A stretch of 64,000 nt of DNA from Geothermovivens sp964644845 (GCA_964644845.1 CAZXXS010000122.1:1-64000); one strand, 5' to 3'. Positions 16,577 to 24,743 are shown, counted from the first letter of the stretch. Program-made: numbers and translations. The notes: generated by a model from the letters alone, not told the origin.

Positions 16577-17911
16577 ATGACCGTCGAGCTTGCTGCCGAA
16601 TCCGCTGGTTTCTTCCACCCCGCCAGCAAAGCCTACCGTTTCACCGTGCTTTTCTTCGCCGCCATGCTCTCGTTCGGAAGCTACTTCGCGTACGACATTG
16701 TCGGCGCGATCGCTCCCACATTGGTCCAGGAGCTGGGCGCGGCCCGGGGCACTGTCGGTTCCTTTTACACAATGTACAGCATCGCTGCCATCCTTTCCGT
16801 GTTCGTCGGTGGCTTGCTGATCGATGCGCTGGGCACGCGTAAGGCAAGCATCCTCTTCTCTTCGCTTGTCTTCGTCGGGGCTGCCATCGTGTGGCTTGCC
16901 AAGAGTGTACCGATGTTTTTTGTCGGCCGCTTCATCTTCGGTGCTGGATCCGAGCCGCTCATCGTGGCACAAAGCGCCATCTTGGCACGCTGGTTTAAAG
17001 GCAAGGAGCTTGCCCTTTCCTTCGGCATCGCACTGACCGTCAGTCGACTCGGTACGCTCTTCGCTTTCAACACTGGTGAGCTCATCACCACGCACTTCGG
17101 TAGCTACCGCTACGCGCTTTTTGCCGCCGTGCTGTTCTGCGCCATTTCGCTCGTTTCCAATGTTTTCTACATCATTCTGGATCGCCGCGGCGAGAAGGTA
17201 CTGGGGCTGAAGGATGAAAGCGCTGGCGAGAAGATCGTTCTGAAAGACATTAAGGAATTCAAACCCACGTTCTGGTATGTTACGCTCCTGTGTGTCACGT
17301 TCTACTCAGCCATTTTCCCGTTCACCGCGCTCTCAACGGATTTCTTCGTCGACAAATGGGGAATCCCCAAAGTGGCCGAGGCCAGTGGAGGTTTCTTCTA
17401 CCAGGTCTTCAACAACTTTCTGCACATGTTCAGCACCGCCGGTGGAATCACCTCGATCATCATTTTCGCAAGCATGGTCCTAGCGCCGTTCGCGGGACAA
17501 CTCGTGGACAAGATCGGCCGTCGCGCCACCTTAATGATCATCGGGTCGTTGCTCATGATCCCCGCCCACCTGCTCATGGGCGTGACGCACATCTACCCTG
17601 CCTGGCCCATGATCGCCCTGGGAGCCGCCTTTGTGCTCGTGCCCGCAGCCATGTGGCCGTCGGTACCACTTATTGTACCCGAGGAACGAGTCGGTACGGC
17701 CTACGGCTTAATGACCACAATTCAAAACATCGGTTTGGCCCTCTTCCCGTTTCTCAACGGCGTGCTTCGCGACGTGACTCACACGTACACCAGCAGCATG
17801 CTGATGTTTGCAAGTCTCGGTTTCTTCGGACTGATTTTCGCCATTCTCCTGAAACGCGCAGACGCCAAGGAGGGTGGTCGCCTCGAGCGTCCTCAGGTCG
17901 TGGCTGCCTGA
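16577..17911 (+). CDS. MFS transporter (probable sugar-acid/anion importer)
   Basis: A 444-aa major facilitator superfamily protein with about 12 hydrophobic segments. The first spans SYFAYDIVGAIAP and the last GFFGLIFAILL. A conserved-loop remnant (FAGQLVDKIGRRATLM) follows one mid-protein helix, as expected in MFS. It diverges from the sugar-acid operon and shares its regulatory region, so it likely imports that operon's substrate by ion symport across the inner membrane. A purine-rich AAAGGGA precedes the ATG. A strong hairpin terminator follows. Substrate assignment rests on context only. Confidence 0.8.
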   Translation: MTVELAAESAGFFHPASKAYRFTVLFFAAMLSFGSYFAYDIVGAIAPTLVQELGAARGTVGSFYTMYSIAAILSVFVGGLLIDALGTRKASILFSSLVFVGAAIVWLAKSVPMFFVGRFIFGAGSEPLIVAQSAILARWFKGKELALSFGIALTVSRLGTLFAFNTGELITTHFGSYRYALFAAVLFCAISLVSNVFYIILDRRGEKVLGLKDESAGEKIVLKDIKEFKPTFWYVTLLCVTFYSAIFPFTALSTDFFVDKWGIPKVAEASGGFFYQVFNNFLHMFSTAGGITSIIIFASMVLAPFAGQLVDKIGRRATLMIIGSLLMIPAHLLMGVTHIYPAWPMIALGAAFVLVPAAMWPSVPLIVPEERVGTAYGLMTTIQNIGLALFPFLNGVLRDVTHTYTSSMLMFASLGFFGLIFAILLKRADAKEGGRLERPQVVAA

Positions 17912-17940
17912 ACTCCGACCCACTCCCGCGAAAATACGAA

Positions 17941-17967
17941 GGGCCACCGGACTGAACCCGGTGGCCC
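17941..17967. terminator. Bidirectional terminator between convergent genes
   Basis: A perfect 10-bp GC-rich stem (GGGCCACCGG and CCGGTGGCCC, loop of 7) lies between the MFS gene (ends 17911) and the gene ending at 17998. It is followed by GCGCTTTTC on the plus strand and TTCGTATTTTC on the minus strand, so it can serve both. Confidence 0.75.
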
Positions 17968-17997
17968 GCGCTTTTCGTGCTTCTTGAGCCCCCTCGT

Positions 17998-18420
17998 TCA
18001 CGCTTCCTCAACCAATGCCCTGTAGTCCAGACGCTCCACCACGGCTTTGTTCAGTTCGTCATCGGTGAGCCCGGTTGCCTCCGCCAGGATTTCCTCAAGC
18101 AGCGATTCAACCTCCGGGGGCAAAGACCGATCATACTCATCCCCTTGCAGAGCGAACGCACCGCGCGTCAGGCCGTCCGGTGTCGTCTGCGTGATGCGAA
18201 CGACCCCAGGGGTGTTCTCGAGAAACGCCGGAAAGTTCTCGATGTAGAAAACCGCTGGCCCCAGCACGTAGTCAAAGCCGGTCAGTTTCGAGCCGTGTCT
18301 CCGCGCGTGCTCCAGGTCCAACCACAGCAGGTACCGACTGAGTCGAAAGGGATGCTGGGGTCCAGTGATGTGCAAAATGGCGCGCACAAGACGACGTTCA
18401 AGCGGTTCTTCTTCAGGCAT
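17998..18420 (-). CDS. Small protein resembling the Panacea (SocA/DUF4065) fold
   Basis: A 140-aa soluble protein. Residues 10-60 (RRLVRAILHI, RYLLWLDLE, TGFDYVLGPAVF) resemble Panacea-type proteins, which often act as antitoxins or proteolytic adaptors. The C-terminal half is acidic and helical (EVESLLEEILAE, LTDDELNKAVVE). The likeness is from pattern memory and is weak. The frame is open to 18585, but ATG 18420 overlaps the end of the membrane methyltransferase gene by 8 nt and has GGAGGCGAC upstream, so coupled translation is likely. No toxin partner is adjacent. Confidence 0.5.
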   Translation of the reverse strand: MPEEEPLERRLVRAILHITGPQHPFRLSRYLLWLDLEHARRHGSKLTGFDYVLGPAVFYIENFPAFLENTPGVVRITQTTPDGLTRGAFALQGDEYDRSLPPEVESLLEEILAEATGLTDDELNKAVVERLDYRALVEEA

Positions 18421-18961
18421 CGTCGTCGCCTCCTTTTGCCTCAAAGCTCGAACGCTGGCACCGCCGCCACGGGACCGGCAAAAACGCAGGCACGCGCGCT
18501 TTGTAGCGCCGGTAGGCTCCGCCAAAGCGCTCAACGAGCTGCGGTTCCTCCACGAGGTAGGTAAACAAAACCAGGTATGCCACACCGATCGGGGCCGAAA
18601 CGAACGTGAAACCGCAAGACTTCGCCGTCAGCCCCCCACCCACGAGAATCAGCGAGAAACCCGTGAAGGCGGGATGCCGCACCCAGCAGAAAAGGCCGCG
18701 GTCCACGAGTTGGTCCGTGGTTCCCCGTGGGAGTGCCGGCTCACGACGTCCGTACACCGTAAGCTGGCGCCCACTCACCCCAGCCAGCGCGAAGCCCACC
18801 AAGAAAAACACCACGCCCGCAGGGCGGACCCAGCTGAGTCCAGCGAGAAAACAGCCAGAAAATGCGACCTGATCCAGTGCCCAGCCCAGAGCCACCAGAG
18901 CGGCAACACCAGGGGCCAACCGCTTCAGGCGGCGTTTGAACTCTTTGTCGAGCTCCGCCAC
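18413..18961 (-). CDS. Membrane methyltransferase of the isoprenylcysteine/phospholipid type
   Basis: A 182-aa integral membrane protein with 4-5 hydrophobic segments (VAALVALGWAL, GVVFFLVGFALAGVSG, AFTGFSLILVGGGL, IGVAYLVLFTYLVEEP). The C-terminal signature RHPAFTGF ... EEPQLVERFGGAYRRYKARVPAF is typical of ICMT/PEMT-like methyltransferases, which methylate a membrane-borne or hydrophobic acceptor with S-adenosylmethionine. The GTG start at 18961 has GGGGAG upstream and begins 16 nt after the NifX-like stop. The acceptor is unknown. Confidence 0.75.
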   Translation of the reverse strand: MAELDKEFKRRLKRLAPGVAALVALGWALDQVAFSGCFLAGLSWVRPAGVVFFLVGFALAGVSGRQLTVYGRREPALPRGTTDQLVDRGLFCWVRHPAFTGFSLILVGGGLTAKSCGFTFVSAPIGVAYLVLFTYLVEEPQLVERFGGAYRRYKARVPAFLPVPWRRCQRSSFEAKGGDDDA

Positions 18962-18976
18962 GTGGATTCTCCCCGT

Positions 18977-19369
18977 TCACCAGCGACGCATTCGTCCACC
19001 ACCCTGGCCCGGTCCGTGCATTCCAGCGCTTGTTGCCCCACTTACGGGTTCCAGCTCGCCTCTTTTAACCTTCTCAACAACCTCCCGCACGGTGCCGCTC
19101 TTGGCTAAGTACATTTTGATGCCCGCTGCTGCGAGGGCTTCGTAGGCGTTGGGCCCGTAGTCCGGCGCCGCGAGCGCCTGTGCTCCGCCGTTCACGATCG
19201 TCTGCACAGCCAGCACCCCTGCACCACTGGCCGCCTCAGCACCAGGGTTCCGCTCAGCTCTCCACTCACCCGTTTCGCTGTCAACGAACACGAAGTACGC
19301 GCAGCGCCCCAGCCGTCGATCCATCTCAGCATCGATGTCGGGGGCAACTGCAGGAACAGCAATTGTCAT
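18977..19369 (-). CDS. Dinitrogenase iron-molybdenum cofactor (NifX/NifB-domain) protein
   Basis: A 130-aa protein with the small ribonuclease-H-like domain that binds iron-molybdenum cofactor precursors in NifX/NifB/NafY: IAVPAV at the N-terminus, RLGRCAYFVFVD, NPGAEAASGAGVLAVQTIVNGGA, APDYGPNAYEALAAAGIKMY. Stand-alone members without nitrogenase are common and poorly understood; no nif gene is in the window. The C-terminus is Gly/Met-rich (HGPGQGGGRM), typical of this group and possibly metal-binding. AGGAGGTGAGCG precedes the ATG. It is the first gene of a three-gene run, and a terminator-like hairpin stands 44 nt upstream of its start. Confidence 0.8.
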   Translation of the reverse strand: MTIAVPAVAPDIDAEMDRRLGRCAYFVFVDSETGEWRAERNPGAEAASGAGVLAVQTIVNGGAQALAAPDYGPNAYEALAAAGIKMYLAKSGTVREVVEKVKRGELEPVSGATSAGMHGPGQGGGRMRRW

Positions 19370-19412
19370 CGCTCACCTCCTCTGGTCACATTTCGGAAGC
19401 ACCCGTCTCCAC

Positions 19413-19437
19413 AAAAAAGTCCCGCCTGCGGCGAGAC
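19413..19437 (-). terminator. Intrinsic terminator in the leader of the NifX-like gene
   Basis: On the minus strand GTCTCGCC pairs with GGCGGGAC across a GCA loop (one G-T pair) and is followed directly by six T. It lies 44 nt before the start codon at 19369 and on the coding strand. No gene I trust ends just upstream, so it could act as an attenuator or riboswitch expression platform. Confidence 0.6.
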
Positions 19438-19838
19438 TCCTCAATTGCTCCGCTTCTGCAAGGTACGATCCGTCATTTGTTGGATGGCGCCACAACGCAG
19501 TTTGAGACAGAAAATCGAGACAATTTTCACCCAAGACGTTCGACTTGGAACCTGCCGTCAGGAAACCCAAACTGAAAAAAACGGCGTCGTCTGGGTCCGC
19601 ACTGCCCGTGGTTCTTCTCTCACGGAACCGCGTCCCCCGCACCAAACCCGCAACGAGATCGAGGACCTGTGGCTCCATCAAGCTTTCGCCGCAGCTGGGG
19701 ATTTTACACAGCGGGACCAGTCGTTGCCTTTGTTTTTTTCCGGATCTCCGGCCGCGCGTGGGTTCGATTTTCGATTTGCAGTCCCGCTCCAGTCGGAACC
19801 GGCAGACGATTCCACAGGCGGACCTCAGCGCCGGACCT

Positions 19839-19867
19839 GGCCCGTTGCCCACGGTCGGCAACGGGCC
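19839..19867. repeat. Perfect 11-bp inverted repeat (stable hairpin)
   Basis: GGCCCGTTGCC and GGCAACGGGCC flank a 7-nt loop. It lies about 103 bp upstream of the GH38 promoter -35. No T-run follows on either strand, so it is not a standard terminator. It could be a protein site or a structured leader on the minus strand. Confidence 0.55.
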
Positions 19868-19969
19868 ATTCCCTCCGTACCCCAATTTGCAGTGGCGATT
19901 CTGGCCGAAGAAGATCACATCCTCTGGGTGGCCCGGCGGCAGCCGAAGCATTCGCAGCACACCCGGCAT

Positions 19970-19998
19970 TTGCTTTTTGCGCCTGTGTTTGTTATCTT
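19970..19998 (+). promoter_or_regulatory. Promoter of the GH38-type gene
   Basis: TTGCTT (19970-19975), a 17-bp spacer and TATCTT (19993-19998) predict initiation near 20005, 48 nt before the ATG at 20053. Confidence 0.55.
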
Positions 19999-20052
19999 TG
20001 CGGCGCTTTTCCAGTTCCATTTCGTCCGGAATTCGTGCAAAAGGAACCAGGC

Positions 20053-22854
20053 ATGCCAGGCAACGTCGTCATCCACGTCATTCCAAACACCCACTGGGAC
20101 CGCGAATGGTTGTACAGCTTCCAGGAAACGCGCTTCATGCTCACGCAGTTCATGCGCAAATTGCTGGACATCCTGGAAACCGAACCCGAGTACAAAAGCT
20201 ACCTGCTTGACTCCCAAACCGTCCCGCTGGAAGATCACCTGGAGATTTACCCCCAAGACCGCCCTCGCATCGAACGGCTCGTGAAAGAAGGAAGACTCTG
20301 GATTGGCCCTTGGTACACGCTGCCCGAAGAGTTCCTGGTCTCGGGCGAAAGTTTGGTCCGCAATCTGCTCCGGGGGCACCGGCTGGCGCAGTCGTTTGGG
20401 CGGGTAATGAAAGTCGGCTACTCACCGTTCTCTTACGGCCAGTGCTCACAGATGCCCCAGATCTACGCAGGTTTTGGGATCCATTCCATTCTCTTCTACC
20501 ACGGCATCCGCCCGGAGGAAGCCCCGTCGGAATTCATTTTCGAGGGTGCGGACGGTACACAGCTGTTTGCTTCCAGGATGGGCTCCTTCGCCCGCTACAA
20601 TTTTTTCTTCAAAGTCTTTCGGCCAGCTACCTGGGGTAAAGAGACGCTGGAACGTCGCTACGCGTGGCAGCAAGGTGGGGTTCCTTTCCACTTGAACACC
20701 GAAGACACGGCCGCCACGCACTTCTTCCTGGCGGCACCCGAAGAGCACCTGGATCGCGATCGTCTGCCTGACATCCTTCGGCGCTTCATTGAGGAGGAAC
20801 AACAACACGCCACGACGCGGCACCTTGCCGCAATGGATGGGATGGATTCCACGCAACCCAGCCTTTCCACACTGGAAATTGTACGGGAAGCCCGGAAACT
20901 GCTTCCCGAAGTCGAGGTGCGTTTTTCCAGTCTGCCGGAGTGGGTTGAAGCGGCGCGCAGGGAAAGCCACGATCTCGTGGTCCTCAGAGGTGAGCGGCGG
21001 ACCCCTCGTTGCCTCGGCTCGCGCTCCCACCTCTACGGAGATGTGACGTCGGCACGGCCATCTTTGAAACGGGCAAACGCGCGCGCCGAAATCGCGTTGC
21101 AGCGCTTGGCTGAACCCTTCGCCACCCTGGCCTGGCTTGTCGGTGTCGCAGACAATCGCCCCTTTTTGAACCAGGCCTGGACGTACCTGCTCCGCGCGCA
21201 CCCGCACGACAGCATCTCCGGGAGCGGTGTCGACCAGATCGAACGCGACATGCTTTACCGGCTCGACCAGGTTGTCTCGCTTTCAAACACCGTCTTTCGC
21301 GACGCCCTACAGAACCTGCAACGGAATACAGCCGGAGGGTCTTTGCCCCGCAACGCCATCCTTTTGGTAGCCTACAACCCATCTCCCAGGCTGCGCTCAG
21401 ACGTGGTGGACCTGGTCGTCGACCTGCCTGAAGAACTCGAGTTCGAACACTTCGACATTGTTGATATGGAAGGGAAACGGCTTTCCGCCTGGGAGGTTGC
21501 GCGCCACGAGGCGCGCCCAGTGGTGCGACACCTCGGCGACGCAACGATGGAGATGCCCGGTGTCCGCGTTCACCTGCAGGTTCACTTCACTGATCTGCCA
21601 GCGCTCGGCTACAAAACGTTCTTGATTCAACCCAGGGACCTGCCCGACCGACTGCAAGGCAGCCTGGTACCGTACCCCGGGACCCTCGAGAACGCGTTTC
21701 TGCGCGTCACCATCCACGAGAACGGTTCCTTTGACCTTCTGGACAAGCGCACTGGCCACGTTTTCGAGAATCAGCATGTGTTTGAAGACTCCGGCGAAGC
21801 AGGACACGCCTGGCGACACGTGCCACCCGCTTACGATCGTGTGTTAACCAGCGAAGGTTGCCGAGCACGCATCGAGCTGCTCCAGGACACGCCGCTGTCA
21901 GCAAGCTACCGCGTGCACTTGACCCTCGACGTGCCCGTGTCACTTCGAGAAGGGCGGGGCGACGAGATCCGACGCCTGGACGCCGAAGGCGACGATGCCA
22001 GTCGCAGCGAGGAAACCGTGCCGCTGGACATCACCAGCACGTACACGCTGCGGGTGGATAGACCCTTCCTGGAGGTGGAAACGCGCATCGTCAACCGCGC
22101 GCGTGATCATCGGCTTCGGATCCTTTTCCCCACCGGTCTCGAGCGTGCAACACACAGCCACGCAGAGACCCCGTTTGACGTGGTCGCCAGACCAATCGAT
22201 CGCGGTCCGGACAACCCCTGGCGCGACACGTGGAATCCCACTCACCCTTTCCAACGCTTCGTGGACGTGAGCGACGGCGAAGTGGGACTCGCCTTCCTGG
22301 GCGAAGGCCTTCGCGAGTACGAAGTTGTGGACAGACCTGGCCGAACGCTGGCCGTGACGCTCTTGCGGGCTTTCGAGGTGGCACTCACGACTGTTGCGTG
22401 GCGTTGGGAGCGCCACCCGGAAATGCAGCTTTCCCAGGCCCCAGGCGAACACAGGATTCGGTACGCCATTTTCCCGCACGCTGGCGCCTGGGACCAGGCC
22501 AACGTGCCCGAAGTGGCGGAACGGTTCCTGGTACCGGTGCGGACGGCCCAGGCGGGTGTCGGTAAGGGTAACTTGCCGCTGTCGTTCTCAGCACTTGAAA
22601 TTCGGCCCGACGTCCTGCAGCTCAGCGCGTTCAAACCAGCCGAGGACGGACGTGCGACGGCAGTCGTCCGGCTTTACAACCCCACCGACAGACCGGTGGA
22701 GGGCAAGTTACGCTTCGGTTGGCCACTGCGAAACGCCTGGTTGCTGAACCTGAACGAGGAGCGGCAGGAACCGCTCAGCGTCCACGAAGCGAACACCGTG
22801 CTGCTCACAGTGGGCCCGAAAAAAATCCTGAGCGTCGAGCTTGAGCGGCTGTAA
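20053..22854 (+). CDS. GH38 alpha-mannosidase-like protein lacking the catalytic nucleophile
   Basis: A 933-aa GH38-type protein. The N-terminal catalytic domain starts with NTHWDREW, whose His and Asp are zinc ligands, and AHPHDSISGSG supplies the later zinc-binding His. The nucleophile motif, normally like GYLPDSFGQ, reads GYSPFSYGQ: the Asp that is both nucleophile and zinc ligand is Phe126 (codon 20428-20430). The middle and C-terminal beta-sandwich domains are complete (to LSVELERL). It may be a non-hydrolytic binding protein or use other chemistry. The frame opens at 19669, but ATG 20053 follows AAGGAACC and the promoter at 19970. There is no signal peptide, so it is probably cytoplasmic. 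The second GH38 gene at 47171 keeps the Asp. Confidence 0.8.
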   Translation: MPGNVVIHVIPNTHWDREWLYSFQETRFMLTQFMRKLLDILETEPEYKSYLLDSQTVPLEDHLEIYPQDRPRIERLVKEGRLWIGPWYTLPEEFLVSGESLVRNLLRGHRLAQSFGRVMKVGYSPFSYGQCSQMPQIYAGFGIHSILFYHGIRPEEAPSEFIFEGADGTQLFASRMGSFARYNFFFKVFRPATWGKETLERRYAWQQGGVPFHLNTEDTAATHFFLAAPEEHLDRDRLPDILRRFIEEEQQHATTRHLAAMDGMDSTQPSLSTLEIVREARKLLPEVEVRFSSLPEWVEAARRESHDLVVLRGERRTPRCLGSRSHLYGDVTSARPSLKRANARAEIALQRLAEPFATLAWLVGVADNRPFLNQAWTYLLRAHPHDSISGSGVDQIERDMLYRLDQVVSLSNTVFRDALQNLQRNTAGGSLPRNAILLVAYNPSPRLRSDVVDLVVDLPEELEFEHFDIVDMEGKRLSAWEVARHEARPVVRHLGDATMEMPGVRVHLQVHFTDLPALGYKTFLIQPRDLPDRLQGSLVPYPGTLENAFLRVTIHENGSFDLLDKRTGHVFENQHVFEDSGEAGHAWRHVPPAYDRVLTSEGCRARIELLQDTPLSASYRVHLTLDVPVSLREGRGDEIRRLDAEGDDASRSEETVPLDITSTYTLRVDRPFLEVETRIVNRARDHRLRILFPTGLERATHSHAETPFDVVARPIDRGPDNPWRDTWNPTHPFQRFVDVSDGEVGLAFLGEGLREYEVVDRPGRTLAVTLLRAFEVALTTVAWRWERHPEMQLSQAPGEHRIRYAIFPHAGAWDQANVPEVAERFLVPVRTAQAGVGKGNLPLSFSALEIRPDVLQLSAFKPAEDGRATAVVRLYNPTDRPVEGKLRFGWPLRNAWLLNLNEERQEPLSVHEANTVLLTVGPKKILSVELERL

Positions 22855-23050
22855 GAGGCTTTCCTACCCCAACCTGGGGCAAAGCTCTGCCGCTCTCTGC
22901 CTCGAGGTGTTTTTTGCAACCGGGAAGAAGCCCAAAACATCGTGTGCCGGGAGGGCTGTGTACCAAGAGAAAATGGGCAAGGCGAAGGTCCATTCTTAGC
23001 GGCTGTTGCACCGGACCTCGCTCGAGCCAACAGCCTTTGGAGTTGTGCAA

Positions 23051-24568
23051 ATGCCTTTGACGACCGAGCAAGTTCGAGACATTTTGCAAAGAATCGAGCG
23101 GCTCCGGGTCCTCGTGGTTGGCGACGTCGTCCTTGAAGAAACGATCACAGGCAGAATGGTCGGCGTCGCGAAGGAAGGGCCCACGCCGGTAGTGGACGTC
23201 ACCGGCTCGGTTTCGGAAGTTGGCGCAGCCGGTTTTGCCGCACGACTTGCAGCTCAGTACGCTGGGAGCGTGGCACTGGCAACAGCCGTTGGTGACGACG
23301 AAGCGGGGCATCGCGTACTCGAGATTTTGCGAAGCGATGGTGTGAACACGTCGCCGCTGGTTGTGGACAACACGGTGGCTACCCCCACACGCACCCACGT
23401 TGTTGCCGAAGCTGAGCACAACCCGAAGCAGGAGGTTCTGCGTCTGCGCCGTGTGGATCGGGCGGGTCCGACCGGGGCAGCTCTCGCCTCGCTCCTCGAA
23501 AGTCTGAGGAGAGAGCTTGAGAAGGTGGATCTGGTCCTGTTTGTCGATCAAGGACTCGGCGTTGCCGACACTCACGTTGTCGCCGCGCTTTCAAAGGTAG
23601 CAGAAGAGGGCCGGGTTGTGGTCGTAGGCGATTCGCAGACGCGCGTAGGCCAACTGAGCCACTTCACAGCCTTGGTTGTGAACGACGACGAGGCGAGCGC
23701 TGCCACCGGCATCCGCCCCAGCGACGACGTAACCGCTGTGCAGGCCGCTGAGCGCTTGCGAGAGGCGACAGGCGCGAAAAACGTTCTGCTTACCAGAGGC
23801 CCCCGCTCGGCCGTGGTCGCTACCGACAAGCGTTCTGTGGCCGTGGCCGTTGAACCGCAGCACGTCTACGACGTCACCGGAGCTGGCGAAACGGTTTCGG
23901 TTCTTTTCGGGTTGGTGCTGGCCGCCGGAGAACCAGCCGAAACGGCCGCAGAACTTGCAACCAGGGCCGCGAGCATGGCTGTTGCCTACCCGGGTCTGGC
24001 CGTGGTACCTCGAGCAGAGCTGCTGCGGCACGTGGATCGGGCGCAGGCGCGCCTGCAGGCCGACAAGATCGTGGAAAGGGACAGGCTCCGCGAAATCGTT
24101 GCGCAGGCCAAACGCCAGGGCCACCGCGTGGTTTGGACAAACGGTTGTTTTGACCTGCTGCACGTGGGCCACATCCTCTACCTGGAAAAGGCCCGCTCGT
24201 TGGGCGACCTGCTCGTTGTCGGACTAAACAGCGATGCCTCCGTGCGGGCCACCAAGGGACCAACCCGCCCGATCGTGCAGGAGTCGCAGCGTGCCAAGCT
24301 GCTGGCTTCTCTCAGCTGCGTGGATTACGTGGTGATCTTCGACGAAGAGTCACCGAAACAACTGATCGCCGACCTGAGACCGGACGTCTACGTCAAAGGC
24401 GGCGACTACACGCTGGACACGATCAACCAGGAAGAGCGGCGAATCGTGGAAAGCTACGGGGGCGAGATCGCGTTGCTCCCGGGTGCCGAAGGGATGTCGA
24501 CCACGAATTTGATCGAGAAAATTCTCAAAGTGCACAAACGCGAAGAACGCGGGGAGAGAGGACAGTAG
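23051..24568 (+). CDS. HldE-like fusion: ribokinase-fold domain plus heptose-phosphate nucleotidyltransferase
   Basis: A 505-aa protein with the layout of HldE (heptose 7-phosphate kinase / heptose 1-phosphate adenylyltransferase) used for ADP-heptose and LPS core synthesis. The C-terminal domain is intact: TNGCFDLLHVGH (HxGH), VGLNSDASVRATKGPTRP, VKGGDYT, GMSTTNLI. The N-terminal domain has the ribokinase fold (VLVVGDVVLEE) but departs at key places. The catalytic DVTGAGD motif reads DVTGAGE (Glu280, codon 23888-23890), and the sugar-binding GGAANVA reads VGAAGFA. The kinase may be weak, altered or dead. GGAG 8 nt before ATG 23051 fixes the start. A GmhA-like isomerase is at 32063, and a HAD phosphatase follows directly. 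Confidence 0.8.
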   Translation: MPLTTEQVRDILQRIERLRVLVVGDVVLEETITGRMVGVAKEGPTPVVDVTGSVSEVGAAGFAARLAAQYAGSVALATAVGDDEAGHRVLEILRSDGVNTSPLVVDNTVATPTRTHVVAEAEHNPKQEVLRLRRVDRAGPTGAALASLLESLRRELEKVDLVLFVDQGLGVADTHVVAALSKVAEEGRVVVVGDSQTRVGQLSHFTALVVNDDEASAATGIRPSDDVTAVQAAERLREATGAKNVLLTRGPRSAVVATDKRSVAVAVEPQHVYDVTGAGETVSVLFGLVLAAGEPAETAAELATRAASMAVAYPGLAVVPRAELLRHVDRAQARLQADKIVERDRLREIVAQAKRQGHRVVWTNGCFDLLHVGHILYLEKARSLGDLLVVGLNSDASVRATKGPTRPIVQESQRAKLLASLSCVDYVVIFDEESPKQLIADLRPDVYVKGGDYTLDTINQEERRIVESYGGEIALLPGAEGMSTTNLIEKILKVHKREERGERGQ

Positions 24569-24673
24569 GCAGGTAGCAGGTAGCAGGCAGCAGGTAGTAG
24601 GTAGCAGGTAGCAGTCAGCAGTCAGCAGTCAGCAGTCGGCAGTCAGCAGTCAGCAGGTGGCAGTCGGCGGTCA
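24569..24673. repeat. Tandem array of fifteen 7-bp units
   Basis: Fifteen consecutive 7-mers begin one base after the HldE-like stop. Units 1-6 are mostly GCAGGTA and units 7-15 mostly GCAGTCA or GCAGTCG. The register is unbroken for 105 bp. A shorter, related array lies at 32873-32914. It is too short-period for CRISPR. Confidence 0.9.
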
Positions 24674-24743
24674 GCAAGCGCGGGACTTCAAGCAAAACTG
24701 GACGGAGCAAACTGGGACAACACGGAACGACGGAGGCAGCTCT

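Larger units (their letters stand above)
19370..20052. other. Divergent intergenic region, NifX-like/GH38
   Basis: 683 bp hold a minus-strand leader terminator (19413-19437), a strong GC hairpin (19839-19867) and a plus promoter (19970-19998). A 215-codon minus frame (19373-20020) crosses all three and has no ribosome binding site or recognisable motif, so I do not call it. Confidence 0.5.

Noticed and set aside
19373..20020. 215-codon minus-strand frame between the NifX-like and GH38 genes
   Set aside because: It crosses a terminator, a long hairpin and a promoter, has no ribosome binding site and no recognisable motif.
24569..24673. Possible CRISPR array
   Set aside because: The units are contiguous 7-mers with no spacers and there are no cas genes.
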